Source: Halobiforma lacisalsi AJ5 (GTDB lineage Archaea; Halobacteriota; Halobacteria; Halobacteriales; Natrialbaceae). Taken from it: a stretch of 64,000 bases of DNA. The position numbers were made by a program, and so were the translations under genes. The stretch's first letter is position 1, and each line of letters begins with the position of its first letter. The stretch is from positions 2,294,001-2,358,000 of the forward strand of contig NZ_CP019285.1 in NCBI RefSeq assembly GCF_000226975.2, given 5' to 3'. The notes under the pieces are model-generated. The model did no database searches, was not told the DNA's origin, and saw only the letters and a program-made list of their open reading frames with translations. Positions 1 through 9,867 of this stretch are shown here, piece by piece.

Positions 1-443
1 TGGACGGCAAGTTCGTTGATCTCCTCGTTCTCGGCGAGGGCGACCGCCCGGCGCTCGGCGCGTCGACAGACCGCCCGCGCGTGGTGGAGTCGTGCGCCGC
101 GTTCGCTCCCCGTCGGCAGGATGAAGGAGGTCAGCGGCTCGAGTTCCTCGTCGCAGTCGTCGATCCACTCCTCGACGGTCTCGACGTGGTGGGCTTCGAT
201 CTCCGGGGCGTCCTCGTCGGGATCCGGGTCGGCGAACTCGGCCTGGACGACGTGGAGGTGGTTCTGGACCGTCCGGAGCCGCTCGTCGACGTCGTCGTAC
301 TCGGTCGGGCGAACGGTGCCGAGCAGTGCGTTGAGTTCGTCGACCGTGCCGTAGGCTTCGATTCGGGGATCCGTCTTCGAGACGCGACTCATGTCCCGGA
401 GATCCGTCTCGCCGTCGTCGCCGCGACCCGTATAGATCGACAT
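1..443 (-). CDS. ATP:cob(I)alamin adenosyltransferase, PduO type (C-terminus cut by window edge)
   Basis: Starts with ATG at 443 and runs off the left edge, so about 147 codons are visible. The N-terminus reads MSIYTGRGDDGETDLRDMSR and continues VSKTDPRIEAYGTVDELNALLG, which matches the PduO/MMAB-type family: the glycine- and aspartate-rich start binds ATP and the EAYGTVDELN block is the family signature. The enzyme transfers the 5'-deoxyadenosyl group of ATP to cob(I)alamin, giving adenosylcobalamin in the cytoplasm. The last visible helices (LHHARAVCRRAERRAVAL) include the conserved Arg-rich ATP site. Nothing in the next gene suggests an operon; the neighbour is divergent. The family call is firm, but the C-terminus is not visible. 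Confidence 0.9.
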   Translation of the reverse strand, partial: MSIYTGRGDDGETDLRDMSRVSKTDPRIEAYGTVDELNALLGTVRPTEYDDVDERLRTVQNHLHVVQAEFADPDPDEDAPEIEAHHVETVEEWIDDCDEELEPLTSFILPTGSERGARLHHARAVCRRAERRAVALAENEEINELAV

Positions 444-574
444 GTCCGGAGCGACGGGGGGAACTCACTTAATCCCTGTCGGGAACGCTCCGTCGGAGCG
501 TCGGACTCGAGTCGCGACGATGGCCGGCGCTCGATGACGAAAACGTAAAATCGCTCGGCCCGAAACGGGCCCGT

Positions 575-754
575 ATGTCCATGGAACTCGACCAGTACTG
601 TCCCGAGTGCGGGGAGGATCGCACGTTCTACCGCGCGGCGAGTACGACCCTGCACCTGGGCGAGAAGATCAAGTGGCATTGCCCCGAGTGCTCGTACGGC
701 TTCGTCCGGATCGGCGACAACGGGACGGCGGTCGACTCGAGCGCCGACGCCTGA
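575..754 (+). CDS. Small zinc-ribbon protein (59 aa)
   Basis: Encodes 59 residues starting at ATG 575; an internal ATG two codons later is also possible. Two CPEC knuckles lie at about residues 9-12 and 36-39, separated by 23 residues, so the protein should bind one structural zinc ion in a ribbon fold. Such single-domain ribbons are common and conserved in haloarchaea but mostly uncharacterised; the role here is unknown. It lies divergent from the cobalamin adenosyltransferase and 180 bases before the NAD kinase fusion. Codon use is typical of the host (G or C in most third positions), which supports a real gene despite its size. Confidence 0.75.
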   Translation: MSMELDQYCPECGEDRTFYRAASTTLHLGEKIKWHCPECSYGFVRIGDNGTAVDSSADA

Positions 755-936
755 TCCGTCCGTGAATCGACGGGCGGCGATAGGCGGCAACCGATAGCGG
801 ACCAGCCACCAACGACTCCGATCACCCCCTCCTCGACCAGCTTTCTCCTCTCGAGCCGACGGCGACGACCGACGTGACCGGCGTGGTGAATACCAACACC
901 CTTGTTTCGGGCGTTCCTACGGCGACACGAGAACCG

Positions 937-2856
937 ATGCAAGGACGGAGACTCGCGACGACGGATGCGATCGTCGCGATCGTCAGCCCGGGCGAGGACA
1001 GCGAGGCAGCCCTCGCCAGGCTCGAGGCCTGGACGACCGACCGGGGGATCGACCTCGCGACGGTCGACGTCGGCGAGGACATCGGCGACGTCTACGACGA
1101 GAACCGGGCGACGCTGGGGGTGACGATCGGCGGGGACGGCACCTTCCTCGAGGGGATCAAGACGTTCGCGCCACGGAACGTTCCGCAACTGGGGATCAAC
1201 ACCGGCACGCTGGCGTTCCTCTCGCGAGTCGAACCGGAGAACCTCGAGGCAGCGCTCGACGAGGTCATCCGAGGCCGGGCCGAGGTCGACAGCCGCCAGC
1301 AGGTGGCCGTCGAGGCTCCCGGACTCGAGGCGACCGGGATCAACGACGTCATGCTCGAACACGTGCCGCCGGAGGACCCCATCGACCGGAAGATCACCAC
1401 GCTCGACGTCTACGCGGACGACGAATACGTCGGCGAGTTCGAGGGGACGGGCGTGGCGGTCTCGACGCCGACGGGATCGACCGGTATCTCGCTGTCGGCG
1501 AACGGGCCGATCCACTACCCGGTGAACAACCACACCCTGCAGCTGGTGCCGTTGCACACCCACCAGCTCGGGGTGCGGCCGGTCGTCGTCTCGCCCTCGA
1601 CGGAACTGCGGCTGGTCACCCGCGGGGAGGCGAGCCTGCTGGTCGACGGGGGCCGCTCGCACGCGACCCTCGAGGCCGGCAGCGAGGTGCTCGTGACGGG
1701 GGCCGACCAACTGGCTCACGTCGTCCGGACGAGCTACGACGACCACTTCTTCTCGGCGATCTCGAAGAAGCTCGGCTGGGACATCCGAAAGCCCGACCCC
1801 GACCCCGACCCCGACTCCGATACGGACCCGGGCCCCGCCGGCGCAGTCGACGCCGAACTCGACCGACGCCTCGAGGTCGCCGCCGGATCGGGGCCCGCAC
1901 CGGACGAGTCGTTCGCCTCGCAGCGCAGCGTTGGGACCGCGACGAGCACGGACGACGGGTCAGCGGAGACGGACGAAACCGACGTCCACGAGCGCGCGCT
2001 GCGGATCGCGACCGAGGCGGCGGAGGCCGCCGGCGAACCGCTTCGCGAACTGCACGGCCAGGTCGAGACGATCACCGTCAAAAGCGACAAATCGGACGTC
2101 GTCACCGAGGCCGACCACCAGGCCGACCGGATCATCACGGCCGTGATCCGCAACGAGTTCCCCGAACACAGAATTCTCTCGGAGGAGGGGCCCTCCTGGG
2201 AGCGGGACGGCAACGAACCACCAACCCGTGACCGGGATCCCGCCGACATCGACGACGCCACGGGGGCGTCTCCTACGGGCTACACCTGGGTCGTCGACCC
2301 CCTCGACGGGACCGGCAACTTCGCCCACGGCAACCCGAACTACTCGGTCTCGATCGCACTGCTCGAGGACGGCGACCCCGTCGTCGGCGTCGTCTACGTC
2401 CCCGAAACCGACGAACTGTTCAGCGCGATCGCGGGTCGCGAGGCCCGGCGCAACGGCGACCGGATCGAGACGACCGACCGGGACCGCCTCGACGAGAGCA
2501 TGCTCATCTCGGGGTACGACCCGGACGGCTCCTTCCTCTCGCACTTCTACCAGGAGTCACGGGGCGTGCGCCGGCTGGGATCGGCGGCGCTCAACCTCTG
2601 TTACCTCGCGAGCGGCAGCGCCGACGCCACCTGGGAACACGACACCCACCCGTGGGACGTCGCCGCGGGCCTGGTGATCGCCCGTGCCGCCGGCGCGACG
2701 ATCACCGACGAGCGCGGGGAACCGTTCGACCTCACGCTCGAGGACGACGGCCGCGCGGCGCTGTTGGGCTCGAACGGGCCGTTGCACCCGTCGCTGCTCG
2801 AGCACCTCGAGGCGGGACGGACGGGCGCGGAGACGAACGCCGACGGCGGCGACTGA
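937..2856 (+). CDS. Bifunctional NAD kinase / inositol-monophosphatase-family phosphatase fusion
   Basis: The 639-residue protein has two enzymes in one chain. Residues about 8-280 are an NAD kinase domain with the GGDG motif at 65-68 and the sugar-kinase-like SANGPIHYPV segment. Residues about 287-345 are an acidic linker containing an Asp-Pro repeat. Residues about 349-630 are an IMPase-superfamily phosphatase with the metal-binding SEEG, DPLDGT (454-459) and HPWDVAAG motifs. In Methanocaldococcus MJ0917 the two activities are also fused, as NADP phosphatase plus NAD kinase, so control of the NAD/NADP balance is the likely role. Here the kinase comes first, the reverse of MJ0917 as I recall it. 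ATG 937 was chosen over an in-frame start at 874 because homology begins there. Confidence 0.88.
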   Translation: MQGRRLATTDAIVAIVSPGEDSEAALARLEAWTTDRGIDLATVDVGEDIGDVYDENRATLGVTIGGDGTFLEGIKTFAPRNVPQLGINTGTLAFLSRVEPENLEAALDEVIRGRAEVDSRQQVAVEAPGLEATGINDVMLEHVPPEDPIDRKITTLDVYADDEYVGEFEGTGVAVSTPTGSTGISLSANGPIHYPVNNHTLQLVPLHTHQLGVRPVVVSPSTELRLVTRGEASLLVDGGRSHATLEAGSEVLVTGADQLAHVVRTSYDDHFFSAISKKLGWDIRKPDPDPDPDSDTDPGPAGAVDAELDRRLEVAAGSGPAPDESFASQRSVGTATSTDDGSAETDETDVHERALRIATEAAEAAGEPLRELHGQVETITVKSDKSDVVTEADHQADRIITAVIRNEFPEHRILSEEGPSWERDGNEPPTRDRDPADIDDATGASPTGYTWVVDPLDGTGNFAHGNPNYSVSIALLEDGDPVVGVVYVPETDELFSAIAGREARRNGDRIETTDRDRLDESMLISGYDPDGSFLSHFYQESRGVRRLGSAALNLCYLASGSADATWEHDTHPWDVAAGLVIARAAGATITDERGEPFDLTLEDDGRAALLGSNGPLHPSLLEHLEAGRTGAETNADGGD

Positions 2857-2928
2857 TCGTCGCGAGCGCCGAATTTCGAGAACGAGCGGGACGCGGGACT
2901 CGGGACTGGGGACGCGGGACGTTCTACG

Positions 2929-4395
2929 TCACTCCTCTTCGTCCGAGAGCGTCTGCCAGGACAGCCGCGGACTCCGGGCCGCGCTGGTCTGGTCGATCCG
3001 ACGCGCGGTCGTCCGTTCCGGGGCGTCCTCGAGCGTCGCGTCCTCCTCCGCGGCGACGGCGTTGAACGCCGCCGCGAGGCGGTCGAGCGTGTCCTTGCTC
3101 TCGACCTCGGTCGGCTCGGTCATCAGCGCCTCGGGGACGATCTCGGGCCACTTGGTCGTCGGTGGATGGACGCCGTAGTCGAGCATCCGCTTTGCGACGT
3201 CGGCGGCGTCCTGGTCGCCCGCGCTGGCGACGAACTCGTGGTGGAACGGCTCGTAGGGGACGTCGTACTCGATCCGACTCGCGAGGTAGTTCGCGTTGAG
3301 CACGGCCTTGGCACTGGCGTCCGTCAGCCCCTCGTCGCCCAGGCGGGCGATGTAGGCGAAGGTCTTGACGAGGACGAGCCAGTTGCCGTGGAAGCCGTGG
3401 ACCTTGCCGATGGTGTGTTCGGGTTCGAACAGTTCGTAGCTCGCGTCGCCGTCGGTCCGGACCCGCGGCGAGGGGAGGAACGGCGCGAGTTCGTCGACGA
3501 CGCCGACGGGACCGGCGCCGGGCCCGCCGCCGCCGTGGGGGGTCGCGAACGTCTTGTGGACGTTGTAGTGCATCACGTCGAAGCCCATGTCGCCGGGTCG
3601 GGCGCGTCCGAGCAGGGCGTTCAGGTTCGCCCCGTCGTAGTAGAGCAGCCCCCCGACGTCGTGGACCATCTCCGCGATCTCCTCGATGTCGCGCTCGAAC
3701 AACCCGAGCGTGTTCGGGTTCGTCAGCATCAGGGCCGCCGTGTTCTCCGAGAGGGCGGCCTCGAGTGCCTCGAGGTCGACCCGCCCCTCGTCGTCGCTGG
3801 GCAGGGAGACGACCTCGTAGCCGCCCAGCGCGGCGCTGGCGAAGTTGGTCCCGTGGGCGCTCTCGGGGACGATGACCTCGTCGCGGTGGCCCTCGCCGTT
3901 GTGCTCGTGGTAGGCCGCAGCGACGCGGATCCCGACGAACTCGCCGGCCGCGCCCGCGGGCGGCTGGAGCGTGACCGCGTCCATCCCGCCGATCCGGCCC
4001 AGATAGTCCTGCAGCCGGTACAGCAGCTCGAGAGTGCCCTGGACGGACTCCTCGGAGCGGTCGGGGTGGACCGCCCCGTCGGGGACGGCCGCGACGTCCT
4101 CGGTGAACTTGGGGTTGTACTTCATCGTGCACGACCCGAGCGGGTAGGGCCCGCTGTCGATCCCGTAGATCATCTGGGAGAGCCGCGTGTAGTGGCGGAC
4201 CAGTTCGGGTTCGGAGAGTTCCGGCAACTCGAGGGAGTCGCGGGTGAGGTCGTCGGGGAGCGGGGAGTCGTCCCCGTCGTCCCCCTCGTCGATCTCGACC
4301 CGCGTCAGGTCCTTCTCCGAGAGCAGGGGTTCGTACTGGCCGTTCTCGACGTAGCGCGCCTGATCGTATCGTACGTTGTCGTCAGCATCAGTCAT
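2929..4395 (-). CDS. gcvPB: Glycine dehydrogenase (decarboxylating) subunit 2
   Basis: 488 residues. This is the catalytic half of the two-subunit P-protein of the glycine cleavage system, which decarboxylates glycine and passes the aminomethyl group to lipoyl-GcvH. The pyridoxal phosphate lysine is in the [16 protein letters not shown] block, and the N-terminal [11 protein letters not shown] signature is intact. Its ATG at 4395 overlaps the gcvPA stop (ATGA), so the two are translationally coupled. gcvT and gcvH are not in this window. The C-terminus is a disordered acidic tail (LSDEEE). Confidence 0.95.
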   Translation of the reverse strand: MTDADDNVRYDQARYVENGQYEPLLSEKDLTRVEIDEGDDGDDSPLPDDLTRDSLELPELSEPELVRHYTRLSQMIYGIDSGPYPLGSCTMKYNPKFTEDVAAVPDGAVHPDRSEESVQGTLELLYRLQDYLGRIGGMDAVTLQPPAGAAGEFVGIRVAAAYHEHNGEGHRDEVIVPESAHGTNFASAALGGYEVVSLPSDDEGRVDLEALEAALSENTAALMLTNPNTLGLFERDIEEIAEMVHDVGGLLYYDGANLNALLGRARPGDMGFDVMHYNVHKTFATPHGGGGPGAGPVGVVDELAPFLPSPRVRTDGDASYELFEPEHTIGKVHGFHGNWLVLVKTFAYIARLGDEGLTDASAKAVLNANYLASRIEYDVPYEPFHHEFVASAGDQDAADVAKRMLDYGVHPPTTKWPEIVPEALMTEPTEVESKDTLDRLAAAFNAVAAEEDATLEDAPERTTARRIDQTSAARSPRLSWQTLSDEEE

Positions 4396-5735
4396 CGTAC
4401 CACCTCCGAGAGCGCCTCGACGAAGCCGTCGATCTGCTCGTCGGTCGCGCCGGCGACGCAGATCTGCAGTTCGTGGTCGCCGACGACGTGGACCGCGTAC
4501 CCCCGGTCCTCGAGATCGGCCGCGATCGCCCTCGCTGGCTGATCGACGCGGGCGACGAACTCCCGGAGGTGGTGGCGGTCGTGGACCGGCGCTTTGATGC
4601 CGACGAGGTCGTCGACGCGCTCGGCGAGGCCCTCGGCCCGTTCAACGCCGCGTTTCGCGAGGTCGACCATACCGCTCGGGCCAAGCGTTGCGGCGTGCAT
4701 CGCGGTCCGCAGGGCGACCCACGCCTGGTTCGTACAGATGTTACTCGTTGCCCGCTCGCGTCGGATGTGCTGTTCGCGGGTCTGCAGCGTCAGCGTGTAG
4801 GCTCGGCGGTCGGTCGCGTCCTCGCTGGCCCCGACGAGTCGACCGGGGACCTGCCGGAGGTAGTCCTCGCGACAGGCAAAGAGACCGAGGCCCATCCCGT
4901 AGCTCGTCGGCAGGCCGAGCACGCTCGCGTCGCCGACGACGACGTCCGCGCCGACGTCGACCGGCCGCTCGAGCAGCGACAGCGCGATCGGGTCCGAGCC
5001 GAGGGTGAACAGCGCCCCAGCGTCGTCCGCGAGGTCGCCGATCTCGGCGAGCCGTTCCTCGATCGTCCCCCGGACCGTCGGGTTCTCGGCGTAGATCATG
5101 ACGACATCCTCGTCGACGCCGTCCTCGAGGGCGGCGAGGTCGACGCCGCCGTCTTCGGTCGGGTACTCCTCGACGACCAGGTCCGTACCGGCGACGTAGT
5201 TCTCGAGCGTGCTGCGACGCCCCTCGCGAAGGAGGTCGGGGACGAGCACCCGCGTGCCGCCGGTCGAGCGGACCCGATCGGCGAGCGTCGCGGCTTCGCC
5301 GAGCGCCGTCGCCGCGTCGTACATCGAACAGTTGGCGATCTCGAGCCCGGTCAACTCGACCAGAAGCGACTGGTACTCGAACAGCGCCTGCAGGAACCCC
5401 TGGGACACCTCGGGCTGGTACTGCGTGTAGGAGGTGAGAAACTCCGAGCGGTCCGCGAGGTGGTCGACCAGCGAGGGGACGTAGTAGCCGTAGTGGCCCC
5501 GACCCAGCAGCTCCGTGAGGTCGTCGTTTCGCTCGAGGAGCGAACGCACCAGTTCCCTCGTCTCGCGTTCGGTCCGTGCATCGATGCCGAACTCGCCGTC
5601 GAACTCGACTGCCTCCGGGATGTCGAACAGTTCCTCGACGGCCTCGACGCCGACGGCCTCGAGCATCGCCGCCCGTTCGTCCTCCGTGTGGGGAGCGTAC
5701 GGGCTCCCCGTTGCGTGTGAGTGTGATCCGGTCAT
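4392..5735 (-). CDS. gcvPA: Glycine dehydrogenase (decarboxylating) subunit 1
   Basis: 447 residues from ATG 5735. It is the N-terminal-half homologue of P-protein, pairs with GcvPB in an alpha2beta2 enzyme, and lacks the PLP lysine. The blocks [20 protein letters not shown] and NICTNQAW are characteristic. A longer reading to 5924 is rejected because its first 63 residues are Arg/Ser-rich shadow sequence and family homology starts at [16 protein letters not shown]. The start codon sits directly beside four GCTCAC repeats (minus strand). It forms a two-gene operon with gcvPB through a 4-base overlap. Confidence 0.94.
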   Translation of the reverse strand: MTGSHSHATGSPYAPHTEDERAAMLEAVGVEAVEELFDIPEAVEFDGEFGIDARTERETRELVRSLLERNDDLTELLGRGHYGYYVPSLVDHLADRSEFLTSYTQYQPEVSQGFLQALFEYQSLLVELTGLEIANCSMYDAATALGEAATLADRVRSTGGTRVLVPDLLREGRRSTLENYVAGTDLVVEEYPTEDGGVDLAALEDGVDEDVVMIYAENPTVRGTIEERLAEIGDLADDAGALFTLGSDPIALSLLERPVDVGADVVVGDASVLGLPTSYGMGLGLFACREDYLRQVPGRLVGASEDATDRRAYTLTLQTREQHIRRERATSNICTNQAWVALRTAMHAATLGPSGMVDLAKRGVERAEGLAERVDDLVGIKAPVHDRHHLREFVARVDQPARAIAADLEDRGYAVHVVGDHELQICVAGATDEQIDGFVEALSEVVR

Positions 5736-5737
5736 GG

Positions 5738-5761
5738 GTGAGCGTGAGCGTGAGCGTGAGC
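5738..5761. repeat. Hexanucleotide tandem repeat (GTGAGC)x4 in the gcvPA leader
   Basis: Four perfect GTGAGC copies (GCTCAC on the coding strand) end two bases before the gcvPA ATG. The repeat occupies where a leader or ribosome-binding site would sit; no Shine-Dalgarno motif is visible there. It is one of many six-base tracts in the window. The rest of the 297-base gap up to 6032 holds no other gene that I can support. Confidence 0.8.
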
Positions 5762-6032
5762 GTAGTGATGGTCCTGCTGTCCACAAACGTCCGCGAACGC
5801 CCGCTCGCGAACGGAAGCCGTTTCCGTTGCCGTTCGCTTTCGCGCGGGGTCTGTCGTCCGTTCCGCTTCGACGTCGGCTACCGGGTCGACGTCGTCGCCG
5901 ACCGCCGGTCGTCCCCGCCCGCACGAAACGCGGGTATCGATTCGAGACACGATATGCGTTGCTAACGGCCAGGGGGTAATTAACGCACCCGTTCCGGCCG
6001 ACGATTCGGGGATCGCTCCCGGAGTCGACGGG

Positions 6033-7232
6033 TCAGTCGCGGCTCCCTCGAGCGTCGGTGTTCGGATTGGTGGGGGTTTCGGTCTCCTGATCGGTCTCCG
6101 TCGCGGCTTCCGACTCCGCTTCGGTTCCAGTGGTCGTCCTCTCGGCGGTTCCGGAATCTCTGACCCCGACCGGGGGCATCGGCGGCCGGCCGGCTCCCGT
6201 TTCGGAGTCCCGTCGTCGCTCCCGAGCGTAGACGTCGACCGCGATCTTCGCGCCGCCGAGGATCACGGGGCCGACGAACAGCCCCACCGCGCCGAAGACG
6301 ACGATCCCGCCGAAGATGCCGACGACCACGATCGCCGAGTTGAACGCGCTCGTTCGACCGATCAGCGCCGGTCGCAGGTAGGTGTCCGAGGCGCTGACGA
6401 TCGAGCCGTAGACGACGAGGGCCGCCGCCGCGAGCAACTGACCGGTCGCCACCAGGTACACCGAGATCGGGAGCCAGACGCCGAACGCACCCACGAGCGG
6501 CAACAGCGCGAGGACGAAGGTCGCGACCGTCAAGAAGACAACCGCCGGGACTCCGAGTACCACGAGGCCAGCTCCGAGTACGGCCGCCTGAATCGCCGCT
6601 ACGGCCACGTTGCCGACGACCGAGGCCCACATCAGCTGGTCCAGTTCCGCCAGCAACTCCCGCTGAAGGCGGTCCTCGATCGGCAGAACCCCCCGCAGCC
6701 ACGCGATCAATCGGCCGCCATCCCGTAACAGTGCGAACAGGACGAACAGCGTTACCGTGACCCCGATCAGGATGCTCGGCAGGCCGCCGACGATCTCGAG
6801 GCCGCTCGTGGCCAGCCCCTGGAGCCCGGTCGCGATCGGCTCCTGATAGGTGCCGTACATCTCGACGAGATCGATCGTGTACCCCGTCGCCTCGAGTTGC
6901 GCCTCGATCGCTTCGACGTCGAGACTGCCGTTCTGGACGGCCGACACCACCTCGAGCGCCTCGCGGAAAGCGATGGCAAGCACGTACGCGGTCGGCAATA
7001 GAATCGCGAGGATCGCGACGCCGACGAGGACGATCGCGGCGTACAGCGGTCGGAGATACCGATCGAGTTGCCGCTGGGCCGGCGCGAGCACGTACGCGAG
7101 CACGATCCCCAGCAGGACGTACTGGACGTACGGCAACACGACCAGCGCCGCGAGGAGGACGGCGACGGCGGCGACGGCCGCGAGGGCGGGCCGCTCGAGC
7201 GCCCGCGTGGGACCCGCGGAACTCTCTCCCAT
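6033..7232 (-). CDS. AI-2E family (PerM-like) transporter
   Basis: 399 residues with about eight hydrophobic helices. Helices 1-2 (residues about 17-50) and 3 (62-90) are followed by a soluble segment of about 70 residues, then a cluster of helices to about 345. The ILPLVGAFGVWLP block and the Pro/Gly-rich penultimate helix (GGIVVFGAVGLFVGPVILGG) match the AI-2E transporter family (PF01594). Members export small molecules or act in Na+/H+ antiport; the substrate here cannot be told. The last 60 residues are a hydrophilic Thr/Glu-rich tail. It stands alone between gcvPA and the copper ATPase. Confidence 0.85.
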   Translation of the reverse strand: MGESSAGPTRALERPALAAVAAVAVLLAALVVLPYVQYVLLGIVLAYVLAPAQRQLDRYLRPLYAAIVLVGVAILAILLPTAYVLAIAFREALEVVSAVQNGSLDVEAIEAQLEATGYTIDLVEMYGTYQEPIATGLQGLATSGLEIVGGLPSILIGVTVTLFVLFALLRDGGRLIAWLRGVLPIEDRLQRELLAELDQLMWASVVGNVAVAAIQAAVLGAGLVVLGVPAVVFLTVATFVLALLPLVGAFGVWLPISVYLVATGQLLAAAALVVYGSIVSASDTYLRPALIGRTSAFNSAIVVVGIFGGIVVFGAVGLFVGPVILGGAKIAVDVYARERRRDSETGAGRPPMPPVGVRDSGTAERTTTGTEAESEAATETDQETETPTNPNTDARGSRD

Positions 7233-7322
7233 GGGTTGGGGTACGACATTGGGTACAATGAGTCCCGGTGGTTCTCCGCGTGCGGTTGCCGCCCTCGTCT
7301 CACGCCCGTCCGCACGTCGACG

Positions 7323-9851
7323 TCAGTCCTCGAGCAGCGTCCTCGAGGAGTTCGTGACGACCAGCAGGCTGCTCGCACCCATCGCGAGCGCGGCGAAAAG
7401 CGGGTTGAGAAGCCCGGTCACGGCAAGCGGGATCGCAACGGCGTTGTAACAGAACGCCCAGGCGATGTTGCCTTTCACGCGGCGGTCGGTCGCCCGTGCG
7501 AGGTCGAAGACGGTCTCGACCGAGGTGAGGTCGTCGTCGACCAGCGCGACGTCGGCGGCGTCGGCGGCCATCGCGGTGCCGCCGCCCAGCGCGATTCCCA
7601 GGTCGGCGGCCGCGAGCGCGGGAGCGTCGTTGGTGCCGTCGCCGACCATAACCGTCGGTCCCCGCCCCTTGAGCCGCTCGACGGTTTCGGCTTTTCCCTC
7701 CGGCGGGACGCCCGCGAAGACGCGGTCGACGGCGTCGTACTCCCGGAAGCGGTCGGCCGCCCGCGGGTCGTCGCCCGTGAGGACGACGACCTCGACGCCG
7801 TCGTCGGAGATGGCCGACACCGTCTCGCTCCACTCCTCGCGGAGGTCGTCGCCGACGACGATCACGCCCTCGGCGCGGCCATCCTGGCCGACCGCGACCG
7901 GCACTCGCCCGGTCTCGCGTGCGTCGTCGATCCGATCCGCGACGGCGTCGGGCACGTCCCAGCCCCGGTCCCGGAACAGGTCGGGGTGGCCGACGACGAC
8001 CGCCTGGCCGTCGACGACGCCCGAGACGCCGTTACGGTGGCTCTCGAAGGAGTCGACGCGGTCCCGTTCCAGTTCCCGTTCCCGGTCCGGGTCCGGGTCG
8101 GGATCCGGGTCCGCGGCCACCCCGTCCTCTCCCCCCTCGGCCGCCGCGTTCGCCTCGACGGTGCCGCCGTCCGCGACCGGGCGCGCCGCCGCGATCGCCG
8201 TCCCCACCGGGTGCGCGGATCGATCCTCGAGCAGGGCCGCCCGCTCGAGCAGGTCGTCGTCGCAGTCGGCGTCGACGACGGTCATCTCGCCGGTGGTCAG
8301 CGTGCCGGTCTTGTCGAAGACGACGGTATCGGCGTCGCGGATCCGTTCGAAGACGCTGTCGTCGAAGACGACGATCGAGTTCCGCAGGGCGTCGCGGATG
8401 CCGGCAGCGACGGCGAGCGGCGTCGCGAGCCCGAGCGCGCACGGACAGGAGACGATCAGGACGGTGAGTCCGATCAGCAACGACTCGGCGATCCCCGCCC
8501 CGCTGACGAGGTAGAGCGCGGTGACGACGGCCGCGAGGGCGAGCACGACCGGGACGAAGATCGTCGCGAGTTTGTCCGCGAGTTTCTGGATGCCGCTGGT
8601 ACCGCTCTGGAGATCCCAGACGAGTTCGGTGATCCGGTCGAGCGTACTCGTGGCGTTCTCCCCGACGCGGATCGTTAGCGCGCCGTCGGAGACCATCGAC
8701 CCGCCGACGACCTCGTCGCCGGTCGCCTTGGTGACGGGCAGCGACTCCCCGGTGACGACCGCCTCGTCGACCGCGGCTTCGCCGTCGGCGACCTCCCCGT
8801 CGACCGGGATCCGCTCGCCGGCCCGGACGAGCACCCGGTCGCCGGCCGAGAGGGCCTCGAGGGCGACGGACTCGTGCTCACCGTCGTCGCGAACCCGGCG
8901 GGCCTCGTCGACCTGGACGGTCGTCAGGTCCGAGAGCCGTTCGGTGGCCTCGCGTTTGATCGTCGACTCGTAGTAGCCGCCGACCGAGACGATGACGACG
9001 ATGGCGACGGTCACGTCGTAGTAGATGTGTGGGCCGCCCACGACGATAGAAAGCGTGCTGTAGAGGTAGGCGCTGACGGCTGCGATCGCTACCAGCAGGT
9101 CCATGTTCGGCGTCCGCGTCCGGACGGCGACGTACGCCCCCTGGAGGATCGGCCCGCCGGTAACCAGGAGGACGACCGTCGTCAGCGCGGCGATGACGAC
9201 GTAGAAGGGCGTCGCGAGGCCGCTCGCGAGCGTCTCCTCGAAGAACGTCGTCGTCCGTTCGTCGTAGAACAGGCCGCCGAAGTAGGTCGGATAGATGATG
9301 ACGAGATACTGGAGCATCACCATCATCCCCATCAGGACGCCGACCCCGATCCGGGCCGCCTCCCAGTCGTCGGCCCGGCGGCGGCTGAACGCGTCCTCGC
9401 GGTCGTAGGCGCTGTAGCCCAGGCCGCTGATGATCTCTCGAATCTCGTCGACCGAAACGGTTTCGGGGTCGTGGTCGATCCGAACCGTCTCCGTGACGTA
9501 ACTCGAGTTCGCGTCGCTGACACCCTCGGTTTCGGCGGCGACGGACTCGATGAACGCCTCGCAGGTCGCACAGTACATCCCGTCGACCTCGAGGTAGGTC
9601 GCCTCGTGGTCGTCAGGGACGTCCGGCTCCTCGCTCGACGGTTCGTCTGTCTCGTTCTCCGTCTCCGTATCACGCCGCCGGCGAACGTCCGCGGCGCTGA
9701 CGTCGTCGACGTCGCCGAGCGCGTCGTAGACGTCGCGACAGCCGACACAGCAGAAGGCGTTGCCCTCGCCGTCCGTGACCGGGCCGCTCCCCTCTACCGG
9801 GAGGTCACAGAGCGTACAGCCGCCGGCCGCGTCGGTCGATTCGTCGGTCAT
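7323..9851 (-). CDS. Copper-type P1B ATPase with extra N-terminal cysteine module
   Basis: 842 residues. Order: a Cys cluster (C12, C15, C34, C35, C38) of the kind seen in CcoI/FixI-type ATPases, an acidic linker, a heavy-metal-associated domain with GMYCATC (C94, C97), eight predicted membrane helices with the metal-site motif CPCALGLATPL, the phosphorylation motif DKTGTLT, the SAHPVG nucleotide-site motif and GDGTNDAPAL. It should pump Cu(I) out of the cytoplasm. CcoI-type members feed copper to haem-copper oxidases rather than detoxify, and the Cys module plus the TauE/SafE-like partner favour that role here. A DPDPDPDP-type linker interrupts the nucleotide-binding domain. It follows its partner by 16 bases. 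Confidence 0.9.
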   Translation of the reverse strand: MTDESTDAAGGCTLCDLPVEGSGPVTDGEGNAFCCVGCRDVYDALGDVDDVSAADVRRRRDTETENETDEPSSEEPDVPDDHEATYLEVDGMYCATCEAFIESVAAETEGVSDANSSYVTETVRIDHDPETVSVDEIREIISGLGYSAYDREDAFSRRRADDWEAARIGVGVLMGMMVMLQYLVIIYPTYFGGLFYDERTTTFFEETLASGLATPFYVVIAALTTVVLLVTGGPILQGAYVAVRTRTPNMDLLVAIAAVSAYLYSTLSIVVGGPHIYYDVTVAIVVIVSVGGYYESTIKREATERLSDLTTVQVDEARRVRDDGEHESVALEALSAGDRVLVRAGERIPVDGEVADGEAAVDEAVVTGESLPVTKATGDEVVGGSMVSDGALTIRVGENATSTLDRITELVWDLQSGTSGIQKLADKLATIFVPVVLALAAVVTALYLVSGAGIAESLLIGLTVLIVSCPCALGLATPLAVAAGIRDALRNSIVVFDDSVFERIRDADTVVFDKTGTLTTGEMTVVDADCDDDLLERAALLEDRSAHPVGTAIAAARPVADGGTVEANAAAEGGEDGVAADPDPDPDPDRERELERDRVDSFESHRNGVSGVVDGQAVVVGHPDLFRDRGWDVPDAVADRIDDARETGRVPVAVGQDGRAEGVIVVGDDLREEWSETVSAISDDGVEVVVLTGDDPRAADRFREYDAVDRVFAGVPPEGKAETVERLKGRGPTVMVGDGTNDAPALAAADLGIALGGGTAMAADAADVALVDDDLTSVETVFDLARATDRRVKGNIAWAFCYNAVAIPLAVTGLLNPLFAALAMGASSLLVVTNSSRTLLED

Positions 9852-9867
9852 CTTCGGTGAGTTTCGG

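Noticed and set aside
874..936. Earlier start for the NAD kinase fusion
   Set aside because: The added 21 residues have no family similarity, and ATG 937 is well placed before the conserved domain.
5736..5924. N-terminal extension of gcvPA
   Set aside because: The extra 63 residues are Arg/Ser repeats produced by the GTGAGC tract and lack P-protein homology.
5736..6032. Glycine riboswitch ahead of gcvPA
   Set aside because: No aptamer-like conserved core is visible, only hexamer repeats; glycine riboswitches are a bacterial feature.
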